Source of the DNA: Bacillus sp. JCM 19058
GTDB lineage: Bacteria > Bacillota > Bacilli > Bacillales_H > Bacillaceae_D
Direction: 5' to 3'
Length of the DNA stretch: 41,436 nucleotides
Assembly (NCBI GenBank): GCA_001310555.1
Contig: BAXO01000049.1
Coordinates: 1-41,436, forward strand
Position 1 is the stretch's first letter. Each line of letters opens with the position of its first letter. The translations under genes were made by a program, and so were the position numbers. The notes under the pieces were generated by a model, which did no database searches, was not told where the DNA came from, and saw only the letters and a list, made by a program, of their open reading frames with translations. Shown here piece by piece: positions 9,233 to 19,058 of the stretch.

Positions 9233-9249
9233 GTTTTATAATATAAAAC
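9233..9249. promoter_or_regulatory. 17-bp palindrome, likely IclR-family operator (copy 1)
   Basis: GTTTTATAATATAAAAC is a perfect palindrome around a central base. Its exact reverse complement occurs at 14090-14106 in front of the FAH-family gene of the same pathway. It ends 15 bp upstream of the -35 box at 9265. An IclR regulator is encoded at 14145-14908, making it the obvious candidate to bind here. Confidence 0.75.
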
Positions 9250-9264
9250 ACTGTTTCATTATGA

Positions 9265-9294
9265 TTGACACGGAAAAAGATCATCCACTATAAT
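9265..9294 (+). promoter_or_regulatory. Sigma-A promoter of the xylonate dehydratase gene
   Basis: A perfect -35 box TTGACA (9265-9270) and a perfect -10 box TATAAT (9289-9294) are separated by 18 bases. Transcription would start near 9301, about 120 bases before the ATG at 9422. Confidence 0.8.
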
Positions 9295-9421
9295 AATTCA
9301 AACAGACTATGAAAACGCTTTACTTTCGTCCTTTCTTGTAAAACTGCTAATAGTTTGCTCCCATTGACCTCTTCTACACTTTCGCTCTGCTAAATCAATT
9401 GATATAAAGGAGAGATAAACG

Positions 9422-11406
9422 ATGACTCATTCAGTTGAACGGCTGATGCACTCTAGCGCTCCTGACATTTATCGCATAGAAACAAATGCGGCCGGCCCTC
9501 AAGGAAAATTGCCATTGACTGACCAAATGCTTCGCCATTCCCCAAGCGGAGACTTATTTGGATTATCGCAAAACGTTGGAATGGGTTGGAAGCCCAATCA
9601 ATTAAGCGGAAAACAAGTACTATTGCTAAGTACTCAAGGCGGAATGAAGGACCATCACGGAGAACCTATTGCCCTTGGCTATCATACCGGTCATTGGGAG
9701 GTTGACTTATTGATGAAAGAGGCAGCAAAGGAAATTACGAGCTTTCAAGGAATTCCTTTCGCTGCTTATGTCAGTGACCCGTGTGACGGACGCACTCAGG
9801 GAACAACTGGAATGTATGATTCCTTTCCTTATCGAAACGATGCAGCGATCGTTTACAGGCGGTTAATCCGTTCTTTACCGACGCGTAAGGCCGTTATTGG
9901 AATCGCCACTTGTGATAAAGGGCTTCCGGCGATGCTCATCGCTTTAGCATCCGTACATAATCTCCCGACAGTCTCGTCCCTGGAGGAGTTACTCTTCCTC
10001 CTGCTTATGGAGAGGACGCCGGAAAAATACAAACGATCGGGGCGCGTTATGCTAATAATGAGCTTAGTCTGGAAGAAGCGTCCGAGTTAGGATGTCGTGC
10101 GTGTGCAACGTCTGGAGGAGGCTGTCAATTTCTTGGGACGGCCGCTACCGCCCAAGTCGTTAGCGAAGCACTCGGTTTGTCTGTTCCCCATTCCGCCTTA
10201 GCGCCATCAGGACAGGAGGTCTGGTTGGAAATGGCGAGACAATCGGCTCGGGCAGTTATCGCACTCGAGTCGCAGCAGATCACAACGAAAGAGATTTTGA
10301 CAGATGCCTCGATTCGAAATGCAATGGTACTCCACGCGGCATTTGGCGGTTCGACGAATTTACTGCTTCATATTCCTGCGATTGCCCATGCTGCCGGCTG
10401 CACGCTGCCAACAGTGGAAGACTGGCATACAGTTAATAAAGAGACGCCTCGCCTCGTGAGCGTATTGCCGAACGGACCCGACTATCATCCCACCATCCGC
10501 GCATTTTTGGCCGGCGGCGTTCCAGAGGTTATGCTCCACCTGCGTGCTCAAGGCTTGCTAGATGAAAATGTTATGACCGTAACCGGAAAGACTTTGCGCG
10601 ATAACTTGGACTGGTGGGAGCAGTCCGAGCGAAGGTTTAACATGAAGCAACGCTTAAAAGAGAAAGATCATCTGGACGCTCACTCGGTGATTATGTCACC
10701 TAGCCAAGCGAAGGCACGAGGCTTAACGTCTACACTCACATTTCCGGTCGGGAATATTGCCCCCGAGGTCGGTCATTAAGTCAACCTCGATTGATCCATC
10801 AAGGCTCGACGATTATGGGGTATACGTTCATAAAAGTGAAGCAAAGGTGTTTACAAGTGAACACGAGGCGATTCGAGCGATTAAGAATGGCAACATTCAA
10901 AAGAACGATATTATGATTGTCACTGGCTGTGGCCTCTAGGAACGGGAATGGAAGAGACGTATCAGTTAACCTCTGCGTTAAAGCATCTGCCGTTTGGAAA
11001 ATATGTCACCTTATTGACTGATGCTAGGTTTTCGGGAGTATCCACCGGGGCATGTGTCGGTCATATTGGTCCAGAAGGGCTTGCCAATGGCCCGATCGGA
11101 AAATTACGGGACGGTGATGTAATCGATGTTCGGATCGATACGGTTAATCTGGAAGGGCATCTTCATTTTGTCGGAACGAAGGAGCAGGAGGTTTCACCTG
11201 AGGAAGGCGAAAAAATTCTGCAACGCAGAGAGCAAAATCAACAAATCATGCCCTCACCCGAGCTTCCGGATGATACGCGCCTGTGGGCCGCACTGCAATC
11301 AGTTAGCGGTGGAATTTGGAAAGGTAGCATTTACGATGTCGAGCGAATAATTAACGTATTGGCTGCTGGCGAAAAGGCGTTAAAAGAAAAGTCCGCAAGG
11401 AAGTGA
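9422..11406 (+). CDS. yjhG: D-xylonate dehydratase, YjhG/YagF type (frameshifted)
   Basis: Iron-sulfur dehydratase of the IlvD/EDD family, converting D-xylonate to 2-keto-3-deoxy-D-xylonate in the cytosol. Similarity to E. coli YjhG is close over the full length: [81 protein letters not shown], [14 protein letters not shown] and [20 protein letters not shown] segments all appear in order. The cysteines expected for the cluster (PCDGR, TCDKG, GGGCQ) are present. The start follows AAAGGAGAGATAAACG. Frames break near 9971, 10764 (two bases) and 10935; each repair restores family sequence such as [17 protein letters not shown] and APEGSVIKST. Joined length is about 662 residues, normal for YjhG. 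It converges on the aldehyde dehydrogenase and shares an operator with the FAH gene. Confidence 0.92.
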
Positions 11407-11580
11407 ATATTGTAACAGCTAGCATAAGGCTGTAGGGCAAACCCTTGCTCGGTTACTTCGTTAATACGGAAGAGCCCATCTCATTGATGCTACTGCAAGC
11501 AACTTCGACCAGTTTACACTGCAATGAACTCACTTTAGCTGAGCTTGCCAGCACGGTTGGCGGCCTGCCTAATAAGGACA

Positions 11581-11613
11581 GCGGCTACCTTGTCACAGAA
11601 ACAAGGTAGCCGC
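11581..11613. terminator. Bidirectional hairpin between converging genes
   Basis: GCGGCTACCTTG and CAAGGTAGCCGC form a perfect 12-bp stem with a 9-base loop. It lies between the ends of the dehydratase gene (11406, plus) and the aldehyde dehydrogenase gene (11635, minus). T tracts on either side are weak (TTATGTTTAATT on plus). Confidence 0.75.
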
Positions 11614-11634
11614 TTATGTTTAATTCATTTATCC

Positions 11635-13103
11635 TTATCGTTTCACAAAAACGGTCTTTGTCGTCGTAAAAAAAACTCCTTTGCCGCTTCTCCTTGCTCG
11701 CGAGAGTGCGAGCTGGAAGCTTTCATCCCTCCAAACGGAGCCTGCAGTTCAACCCCTGCCGTCTCCGAGTTAATCCGGACAAGACCAGCCTCTATTTCAT
11801 CAATAAAAGTTAGAATTTGATCGATATTTTTTGTGAAGATTGAAGCACTTAAACCATATTTTACATCATTGGCAGTTTCGATCGCTTCCTCAACGGTATC
11901 AGCCTTCATGAGAGTAAGCACCGGTCCAAAGATCTCTTCCTGGGCAATTGTCATCGATGAAGAAACTTGCTCAAATATTGTCGGCTTTATATAAAGTCCA
12001 TTTTTTTAGCTCTTCGTTGTCTGGCCTTTCGCCCCGTAAAGTAACCGAGCCCCTTCATCCAACCCTTTCTGAATGTAGCCTTCGATGGTTTCCAATTGAT
12101 GGGCGCTTGCACACGGTCCCATCCATGTATTAGCATTTAGCCCGTTGCCGACTGTTATTTGACTTACCTTTTGCAGCAGCTTCTCTTTGAAAGCGTCGTA
12201 AATACTGCTTTGAACAATGACACGACTGCTGCACGTACACTTTTGACCAGTTGATTTTAGTCCGCCGCTAATTGCTGCGTCGACGGCGAGGTCCAACTCG
12301 CAGTCCTCCATGACTAATATCGGGTTCTTTCCACCCATTTCTAGTTGATATTTTCCGCCGCGCTCAGCCACAGCTTGAGCAATTGTATTCCCTGTTTGAT
12401 TGGAGCCCGTAAAGGTTACGGCGTCTACATCCTTACTCGCTGCAAGCCCTCGTCCGATCACTGAGCCTTTCCCGGTTACTAAGTTAATGACTCCGTTAGG
12501 CAGTCCGGCTCGTTCGAAGCACTCGATGACTTTAGCAGCTGTTACGGCTGCTTCCGTTGCTGGCTTCAGCACTACAGTATTACCATAAATAAGGGCGGGG
12601 GCTACTTTCCAAATTGGGATAGCGACGGGAAAGTTCCACGGAGTAATGACCCCGACGACCCCGAGCGGAACTCGCTTACTGAACATCAACGCAGAGCTAT
12701 CCGTCGATGGGATGACATCGCCAATTTTACGCATACCCTCTCCCGCATAATAGCGCAAAATGGCTATGCCTCTGGCCGTTTCACCTTTTGCCTCTACTAG
12801 TGTCTTTCCCATTTCTCGAGTCATTGTTTCGGCAATATCATTCAAATGGTCTTCCAACATTTGTGCAGCCTTAAATAAATGATCGCCTCGCTCCGCTCCG
12901 GAAAGCCTTTGCCAGCACTTTTGTGCTAATTTCGCAGACTCGATTGCTTGCTCGAGATCGACGTGTGTCGAGCTTTGAACATTTCCAACGATTTCACGCG
13001 TATCTGCCGGATTGTAACTCGGAATCACCTCATTCGCTGACGAGGCTTGCCAAACGCCGTTAATATAATTTAAATACGTTTTTGGAGTTGTAATAGTAGA
13101 CAT
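11635..13103 (-). CDS. Aldehyde dehydrogenase, probable 2-oxoglutarate semialdehyde dehydrogenase (interrupted)
   Basis: NAD(P)-dependent aldehyde dehydrogenase, most like B. subtilis GucD (YcbD). In this operon it would oxidise 2-oxoglutarate semialdehyde (2,5-dioxopentanoate) to 2-oxoglutarate. The start at 13103 is chosen over an upstream ATG because GAGGAGG lies just before it. Visible are the [11 protein letters not shown] segment, the FTGS nucleotide loop, the general base E255 in LEMGGKNP and the nucleophile C289 in TGQKCT. An apparent TAA at 12006-12008 interrupts the frame before [11 protein letters not shown]. Two compensating one-base errors (one missing before GAAGAG, one extra A in A7) would read TTEELKNGLY, a normal sequence. 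A further A8-run shift near 11668 hides the C-terminus [10 protein letters not shown] ending at 11635. About 488 residues when joined. Confidence 0.88.
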
Positions 13104-13195
13104 TCTGTTCCTCCTCGCATAGTTAATCCTGGCCATGAGTGTCAAATTAATTCCCTACCTTTAAGCTCAAAGGTAGCCATTTTTCAATTTTTCGT

Positions 13196-14077
13196 TTATA
13201 TTTTCACACTGACTTGCTCTTTGACCGGATTTGACAATAGACCAATCTCCGGGATTTCGATGTCAATGCGATCCTCTACTTTTAACGTAAATTGGCTGTC
13301 CGGTACGATGCATGTACCCGTTAGCAGCACTGTTCCGTCAAAGATTTCATTATCCCGCAATAAGTAGGAAACCAATTCGTCATATGTTCTTTTTAGCTGG
13401 GACGTGCTTGCACTGTCTTCAAATACGATTGCTCCATCTCTGACGATTCGGCAAGTAATCGTTAAACGATAAGGATCGGCAACTGTTTCAGCTAATCGAA
13501 TCGCGGGACCAATTGAGCAGGAATGCTTCCAGATTTTTGCTTGGGTTAAATACAGTGGATTTTCCCCTTCAATGTCACGGCTACTCATATCATTTCCTAT
13601 CGTGTAGCCGACTATTTTTCCTGCTCGATTTAAGACGAGTCCGAGCTCCGGCTCAGGAATTTGCCAGTTAGAATCACTTCTCAAGTAGAGTGGTGCCCTT
13701 GGTCCAATCGTCCGACGTCCGGTTGATTTTAAGAACAGCTCCGGTCTGTCGGCTACGTACACCTTATCATAGTAAGAATCAGTCACTGCCTTTGATTCAT
13801 AATTCCTTGCATCCCTACTTTTTACATAAGTCACCCCTGAAGCCCATACTTCATAAGCGTCAACCGGGACTTGTAAGGATAAATCGTCTAACTTTTCCTC
13901 TAGGGGAAGCGAGTCCTGTATCACCTGCTTAACTAATGATAAGCACGTTCCACCCTTCCTTTCCGCTTCTTCCATTAATGATAAGAAATTAGCAAACGGC
14001 AATGCATATATGTTTGCTTCGTCCGTAACTGCCGCCAATTGCAACTCTCCTTCTTTTGAAAAACGGATAATTCTCAT
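13196..14077 (-). CDS. FAH-family 2-keto-3-deoxy-aldonate dehydratase
   Basis: Intact 293-residue member of the fumarylacetoacetate hydrolase fold. Its best functional match is 2-dehydro-3-deoxy-D-pentonate dehydratase (XylX/KdaD type), which dehydrates 2-keto-3-deoxypentonate to 2-oxoglutarate semialdehyde. The C-terminal catalytic domain has metal ligands E142 and E144 in PEPELGLVL and D163 in GNDMSSRDIEGENPLYL, a stretch characteristic of this subgroup; KIWKHSCSIGPAI follows. Start at 14077 with AAGGAGG. It precedes the aldehyde dehydrogenase by about 90 bp and is its likely operon mate. A 17-bp palindrome identical to that before yjhG lies just upstream of the ribosome site. The pairing with a pentonate dehydratase makes the assignment fairly strong, though the exact sugar (xylose or arabinose series) is not fixed. 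Confidence 0.87.
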   Translation of the reverse strand: MRIIRFSKEGELQLAAVTDEANIYALPFANFLSLMEEAERKGGTCLSLVKQVIQDSLPLEEKLDDLSLQVPVDAYEVWASGVTYVKSRDARNYESKAVTDSYYDKVYVADRPELFLKSTGRRTIGPRAPLYLRSDSNWQIPEPELGLVLNRAGKIVGYTIGNDMSSRDIEGENPLYLTQAKIWKHSCSIGPAIRLAETVADPYRLTITCRIVRDGAIVFEDSASTSQLKRTYDELVSYLLRDNEIFDGTVLLTGTCIVPDSQFTLKVEDRIDIEIPEIGLLSNPVKEQVSVKI

Positions 14078-14089
14078 CGGTTCCTCCTT

Positions 14090-14106
14090 GTTTTATATTA
14101 TAAAAC
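14090..14106. promoter_or_regulatory. 17-bp palindrome, likely IclR-family operator (copy 2)
   Basis: GTTTTATATTATAAAAC is the exact reverse complement of the site at 9233-9249. It directly abuts the AAGGAGG ribosome site of the FAH gene and contains a TATAAT on the minus strand, so a bound repressor would cover the promoter or early transcript. Confidence 0.75.
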
Positions 14107-14144
14107 CCCGTTCTCATAAAAGAGCAAAACAAAATACTGACTAA

Positions 14145-14908
14145 TTACACGTTTCGATACCCTAGGCGTAAAGAAATGGATAAGGCGGTCTCCTTTAATA
14201 AAGCAATCATTTCGTCCTTGTTCTCGAGAGTTATTCGAGAAATCGGACTAGACATACTAATGGCCGCTGTCACACCTCCTTTATAGTTGTAGACCGGGAC
14301 AGCAATACAACAGACCCCGGGCTCGTTTTCTTCATTATCTGTCGCAAATCCGCTTTGACTTACTTGCTCCAGTTCTTGCAAATAAGCGCTTTTTTTCCGT
14401 AATTGTATTCGAGGTTTGCTGAAAGAATTCGTATCCAGCTATCAACTTTCCTATTTCTTCGCTTGTTTTTAAAAGCTACGAGCACTTTTCCAACTGCGCT
14501 TGAATGGATCGGAACCCTTTTTCCGATCCTAGAAAAAACTATCGTCGCTGCCGTTCCTTCCACTTTATCGATATACACTCCCGTTTTTCCGTCGAGAACG
14601 ACGAGATGAACGGTTTGTCCGCTTATTGCCGACAATTTTGTCAAATATGGCTTTGCAACAGTACGAATATCTAACGTACTTAGTGCATAGTTCCCTCGCT
14701 CTACTAGCTTTAACCCTAAGCTGTACTTTCCCGTTTCATCATTTTGCTTAATATAGTCGTGCATTTTTAAGGTTTTCAGTAACGAATGCGCTGTGCTTTT
14801 ATTTAGTCCAAGCTTGTTACTGATTTCCGTAATTCTAAGCTCTCGATCCGTCTCGTTGAACAGATCGAGTATGTTTAATGCTCTATCCAAGGATTGAATG
14901 ATCGGCAT
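14145..14908 (-). CDS. IclR-family transcriptional regulator (frameshifted)
   Basis: DNA-binding regulator with an N-terminal winged helix (residues 5-65; ITEISNKLGLNKSTAHSLL) and a C-terminal effector domain. The ATG at 14908 follows AAGGGAG. Two one-base shifts fall in a TTTTAAAAAC stretch near 14470 and an A7/T7 run near 14390. Repairing both gives FKTSEEIGKLIAGYEFF, then EKKSAYLQELEQ joined to VSQSGFATDNEENEPGVCCIAVPVYN-type effector-domain sequence. Joined length is about 254 residues, standard for IclR proteins. It is encoded beside the pentonate pathway genes and probably controls them, sensing a pathway intermediate such as 2-keto-3-deoxypentonate. Its own promoter carries a related but imperfect palindrome. 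Confidence 0.9.
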
Positions 14909-14938
14909 ATGTCGTCTCCCTTACTGTAAGCATTTTCA

Positions 14939-14978
14939 TGTTATACTTTTACTTTATAACATTATGCCCCCTTGTCAA
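14939..14978 (-). promoter_or_regulatory. Promoter of the IclR gene with overlapping palindrome
   Basis: On the minus strand TTGACA (14973-14978) and TAAAGT (14951-14956) are separated by 16 bases. The arms TGTTATA (14939-14945) and TATAACA (14955-14961) form an inverted repeat over the -10 region. The arms resemble the half sites GTTTTATA/TATAAAAC of the two operators, so autoregulation is possible. Confidence 0.5.
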
Positions 14979-15178
14979 GAGCTGTTCTGTTTTTTCAATA
15001 AAATGATGATGCGTTATCCATGAACAAAAATCGATGCTTTCCCTTCATTCCGTTCGTGCTTTGTCTCGCTGCATAGCCATCAAAGCTCGCCTAAAAGACG
15101 GCAGCAGTATGCCCAGCCAAGACTACGTTTTTTTAGCGTTTCTAGCTCCTCTGAAAAAGAAAAAGTGGTAGCTCCCTG

Positions 15179-16062
15179 TTATTCCTTCTCTGCTCCTAAA
15201 ACGATCCCTTTGACAAAGTACTTTTGGATAAAAGGATAGACAATTAGCATCGGCAACGCTGAAATAAAAATTTGCGCTGATTGAACAGTCCGTTGCGACA
15301 AGTTCCGCAACGTCTCTGCGTCTGTAATTTGGCTAAAGTCTTGTTGAACAACGATAGTTTGTAAAAAAGTTTGTAATGGGTAGTTACTGGCGTTATTATT
15401 ATAAATTAACCCGTCAAACCAGGAATTCCAGTGAAACACCATCGTAAATAACGATACGGTGGCGATTGCCGGTACCGAGATCGGCAAGTAAATTTTTAAA
15501 AAAGATCGTAAAGTGGCCGGCGCCGTCAATAACAGCTGATTCCTCCAACGATTTAGGGACGGACGTTCGAAAAAAAGTTTAGCAGCAATATCAAATTAAA
15601 AGCATTAATGGCAGTCGGTAAAACTAATGCCCAAATCGTATTCGTTAAGCCTAAATTAGTAACGACCATATATGTAGGAACTAGTCCACCATTAAATAGC
15701 ATCGTAAAAACAAAAAACCACATGTACACTTTGCGCCCTTTAAATTCATGGTCATTCTTCGCTAACGAATAAGCGGCACACAGTAATAGTCCCATGGAAA
15801 TAGCCGTTCCGAGTATGACACGGACAACCGAAATGACAAATGAGCGAATGAAATTATCGTTATCCAGCGTGCGCTCATACGCATCTACCGTAAAATCAAC
15901 GGGCCACAAGGCGACAAGGTTTGCCGTCGCAGCACCGCTTCCGCTTAAAGACACTGCGAAGATGTGTACGAGGGGAAGCAAGCATAGAATAGCCGTCAAG
16001 GTTAAAAAGCTATAATTGATGATCGTAAATGTTCGATAGCTTTTCGTCTTATAGAGTCTCAT
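15179..16062 (-). CDS. Carbohydrate ABC permease, LplC/YtcP type (frameshifted)
   Basis: Inner-membrane subunit of a CUT1-type importer. ATG at 16062 with AAGGAGG upstream. The protein begins MRLYKTKSYRTF, has several hydrophobic helices and the family's GGLVPTYMVVTNLGL segment. The ATPase-contact EAA loop is restored after repair: LEESAVIDGAG. Shifts occur in a T7 run near 15573 and an A5 run near 15505; with both repaired the frame runs to 15179 and ends LGAEKE, about 294 residues. As read, the upstream half appears fused to the LplB-type permease, which I judge an artefact of a miscalled A8 run. No ATPase gene is in the cluster; Bacillus systems of this type commonly use the shared MsmX ATPase. 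Confidence 0.88.
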
Positions 16063-16075
16063 CGGATTTTCCTCC

Positions 16076-17047
16076 TTAAAAAAAATTCTCCAGTTTGCAT
16101 ATTTATAGGCCAGTCGATACCCGAGCACAATCAAAAATAAACTAATGACCGATTTGAATAACCCGACTGCCGTTCCGTAACTAAACTCACCACTAATGAG
16201 TGACACACGATAAACATACGTATCGATAATATCACCTGTTTGATAGACTAATGGATTGTATAAATTAAAAATTTGGTCAAATCCGGCATTGAGAATGTTT
16301 CCAAGCGACAACGTCCCGACTACGATTATAATCGGCAGCATCGCTGGCAAAGTAATATAAAGCGTTTGCTTCCAACGATCGGCTCCATCAACAACCGCGG
16401 CCTCATACAAGCTAGGATTCACTGCAGTTATGGCAGCAAGGAAGACGATTGTGTTAAACCCCGTTTCCTTCCACAGATCGCTAATAACGATAGTTACCCG
16501 AAACCAATCATTGCTACCGAGAAAAAAGATCGGGTCAATTCCAACTAAGCCGATAACTTGGTTGACGAGTCCTCCGTCAGGCGAAAGCAAATCTAGCAAA
16601 ATACCACCTAAAATAACCCAGGATAAAAAGTATGGTAAATAAATGACGGTTTGGATCGTCCTTTTCACAGTCATGTGATACACTTCATTGAGTAAAAGGG
16701 CAAAGGTGATCGGCACAAATAACCCAAAGATCATTTTCAATATCGAGATAACGAGAGTATTCCAGATGACCTGTCTGGCGTAATCGTACTCAAACATCGT
16801 TCGAAAATGTTCAAGCCCGACCCACGCGGAGTTAAAAAAACCTAACCAAGGCTTATAATCTTGAAATGCCATTACGATACCGAACATAGGTCCGTACTGA
16901 AAAATAATACCAATAATCACAGCAGGAAGAACGAGTACGTGTAACGGCCAAGTGTACTTTAAATTCCAGCCTTGTTTTCTTTTTTTCAATTTTCACATTT
17001 GCTACAGCGGTCGAACTTCCTTTTCCGATCTCTGGCTGACTCGCCAT
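16076..17047 (-). CDS. Carbohydrate ABC permease, LplB type (frameshifted)
   Basis: Second membrane subunit of the importer. ATG at 17047 follows AGGAGGG. The restored N-terminus reads MASQPEIGKGSSTAVANVK, then after an A7-run shift near 16985 KRKQGWNLKYTWPLHVLVLP. Six membrane segments, the YGPMFGIVMAFQDYKP motif near residue 50 and the EAA loop EAAVVDGADRWKQTLYITLP are present. The reading frame continues without a stop into the next permease because an A8 run (16078-16085) seems to lack one base; with nine bases the protein would end ANWRIFF at the TAA 16076-16078, overlapping the next gene's ribosome site as usual. About 324 residues. Confidence 0.88.
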
Positions 17048-17401
17048 GACTTTCCCTCCTATACCTGGAAATAGTCCCTCTTCATGAGTAAAAAGGGACT
17101 CCGTTTTTATAGTACCTTAGCTCGGAATATTATTTCGAAGGATGCAACAGTTCAATGAGCGTCTGCTGTCCAAACAACTGGCGGCTGAAGACGTTCTCTG
17201 TCGCTAGCATAAATGGAACAAGTCAGAAATGAACGGAAAAGTCTCGCTCATTTCTGTCAGCTGAAGCCTACCCTCGAAGGGAGAACTGCTCCTCTCTTAC
17301 TTCCGAAAGTGTTACGAATGGGAGCAGAGTATGGACTTCCTAGCTTAACGGCTTTGATGAATGGGTAGCAGAGTATGGATCTTCTAGCTTATCGGCTTCG
17401 A
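17048..17401. other. 354-bp intergenic region between binding-protein and permease genes
   Basis: It holds the AGGAGGG site of the LplB-type gene at about 17051-17059, an inverted repeat CAGAAATGA (17224-17232) / TCATTTCTG (17248-17256) that could attenuate transcription after the highly expressed binding protein, and a tandem duplication listed separately. Such stem-loops between binding-protein and permease genes often lower permease expression. Confidence 0.5.
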
Positions 17402-17402
17402 T
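17316..17402. repeat. Tandem duplication of a ~43-bp unit
   Basis: Unit one (17316-17358) begins GAATGGGAGCAGAGTATGGA and unit two (17359-17402) begins GAATGGGTAGCAGAGTATGG; both end in CTAGCTTA-CGGCTT-GAT. They differ at only a few positions. The second copy reaches the stop codon of the binding-protein gene. Confidence 0.75.
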
Positions 17403-19058
17403 TACTGAACCGATTCGTACCATTCATTGACCTCTTCCGTTATTTGGTCGCCGCCGGCGCTCTTCCATTCTTCGATAAAGTCGTCAAAGGCATCAAGCGG
17501 TTTATTTCCATAAATAATGTCAGCAAATAATTCTTCTTCCATTCGTTCTAAATGCTCTTGCCTCGATTGCATCGTTTCCGTAGGCGGTCCACTAAATTCA
17601 TTGACGATGCGAATATCGTTTTGCTGATTCACGATAGCAGCCGCCTCAATATAGTCCTCATGTCCTCCTGCGAGACTTGATTCGTACCCATTGTTAGGCT
17701 CCCTGCCCATTTCGTGAAAATCTTCTAAAATCCCGTACATAACAAATGGAATCGTCGGAACATTAGTTGGCAAAAGGTAGCGACCCGGATCGATCCTCTC
17801 TTCTCCGGTAATCTCTTCAAACCTTTCATGATCGTGAACAGGCTCCCCTTCATCGATTACGAAATCGTAGCCCTCGAACAGCCCGTGCTCAAAATGCTCC
17901 GATTCCCCTAACGTATAGCCAAAGATTGCATCCCAATATTCAAAAAAATTTATCCATATGCTCAAATTCGCTGTTAAACAAGAAGGAACCGACAATATAG
18001 CCTTCTCCTTTTCGACCGGCCTGGTTTCCCGGACCGCTTACGTGTGGATATGGCTTGACGATCGCATCGGGATTAATTTGCGCCATCTCTCCCAATGGAT
18101 AGCCGTGCGCCCACGGTGGCGCTGCCATGATTCCTGATCTCCCGGAGATAAAGCTATCCTGAGCATCTCCCCCGCTTAAAATAGCTACATCACGTGCTAA
18201 GTATCCTTTCTCATACCATTCATTTAGCTTCGCCAAGCCTTCTTTTATGGAAGGCTGGATCGAGCCATAAACAAGTGAACCGTCTTCTGCCTGACTCCAA
18301 TATCCAGGGGTATAATCTCCATAAGCACCGAACACAAAACTAGAGTCGGTAATGTTCGCCCGGCCGAAGCCTCCATCTCCGCCCGAGAGTGTGATGCCTA
18401 GCGTATCGTCTTGACCCGACTCATTCGGATCCTCATTGACAAAAATCTCCATAACTTCCTCTAATTCTTCGATCGTTTCTGGCGCCTCTAAATCGAACTT
18501 ATCTAACCAGTCTTGCCTGATCCAAAGTAGCGTGTCAGAACCATTTCCACCTGAGTATCTCGGAATCCCGTACCGTACACCATCTCTAGTTGATGGGTAA
18601 AAGGCTTGCGGAAATTCATCAAACAGCTCCTTCAGTCTTGGAGAAGCATACTCTTCAATCGCATCTTCGATTGGCATCACAAGACCTGACTCGATTAAAT
18701 CCGCCTTAATACTTCCATTGGATACTAAAAATACGTCTGGTAATTTTTCGCCAGATGACATCATTAATCGTAATTGTGTATTAAGCTGTTCATCATTCGG
18801 CTGCGTCCATTCCGTTACGAACTTAATACCTAATTCTTCTTCAGCCCAGTGTGTGACAACGTTATCGTGAACGTCCTCGCCGTCCTTAAACACGGTTCCA
18901 TCGTCAAGGGTGCGCGCAGTCGTTATTGTCACAACCTCAGGTTCCTCACCGTTACCATCTGGAATGTTTTCAGAGCTCGTATTTTCGTCTGAACAACCGA
19001 TTAATAGTCCAATAGAAAACAAGGTAAGAGACAGGATCAGCTTTTTATTTTTCTTCAT
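17402..19058 (-). CDS. Extracellular solute-binding lipoprotein, LplA type (frameshifted)
   Basis: Large (~550 residue) binding protein of the LplA/YtcQ group that partners LplB/LplC-type permeases and usually binds oligosaccharides. ATG at 19058 with GGAGGG. Signal peptide and lipobox LIGC (residues 19-22). The protein is strikingly acidic, including the C-terminal EEWKSAGGDQITEEVNEWYE region. An A7 run near 17942-17948 breaks the frame; joining the halves gives FEHMDKFFEYWDAIFGYTL without loss. It opens the importer operon. Two palindromic sites of the form ACTAGTATACTAGT lie about 310-360 bp upstream. The pentonate pathway next door suggests a pentose- or uronate-containing oligosaccharide, which is inference only. 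Confidence 0.88.

Larger units (their letters stand above)
9014..9421. other. 408-bp intergenic region with promoter and operator of the dehydratase gene
   Basis: It contains a candidate terminator-like pair (CGAAAAACC at 9170-9178 and GGTTTTTCG at 9217-9225), a 17-bp palindrome and a strong sigma-A promoter, the latter two listed separately. The long leader after the promoter (about 120 bases) shows no recognised riboswitch. Confidence 0.5.

Noticed and set aside
9422..11406. Programmed frameshifting in the dehydratase gene
   Set aside because: Three breaks without slippery-site or pseudoknot logic, and the same kind of break in most other genes, point to sequencing error.
9422..11406. Dihydroxy-acid dehydratase (ilvD) for branched-chain amino acids
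   Set aside because: The sequence matches the longer YjhG/YagF branch throughout (for example SGDLFGL, GMGW and ENLDWWE-type motifs), and the neighbours are pentonate-catabolic, not ilv genes.
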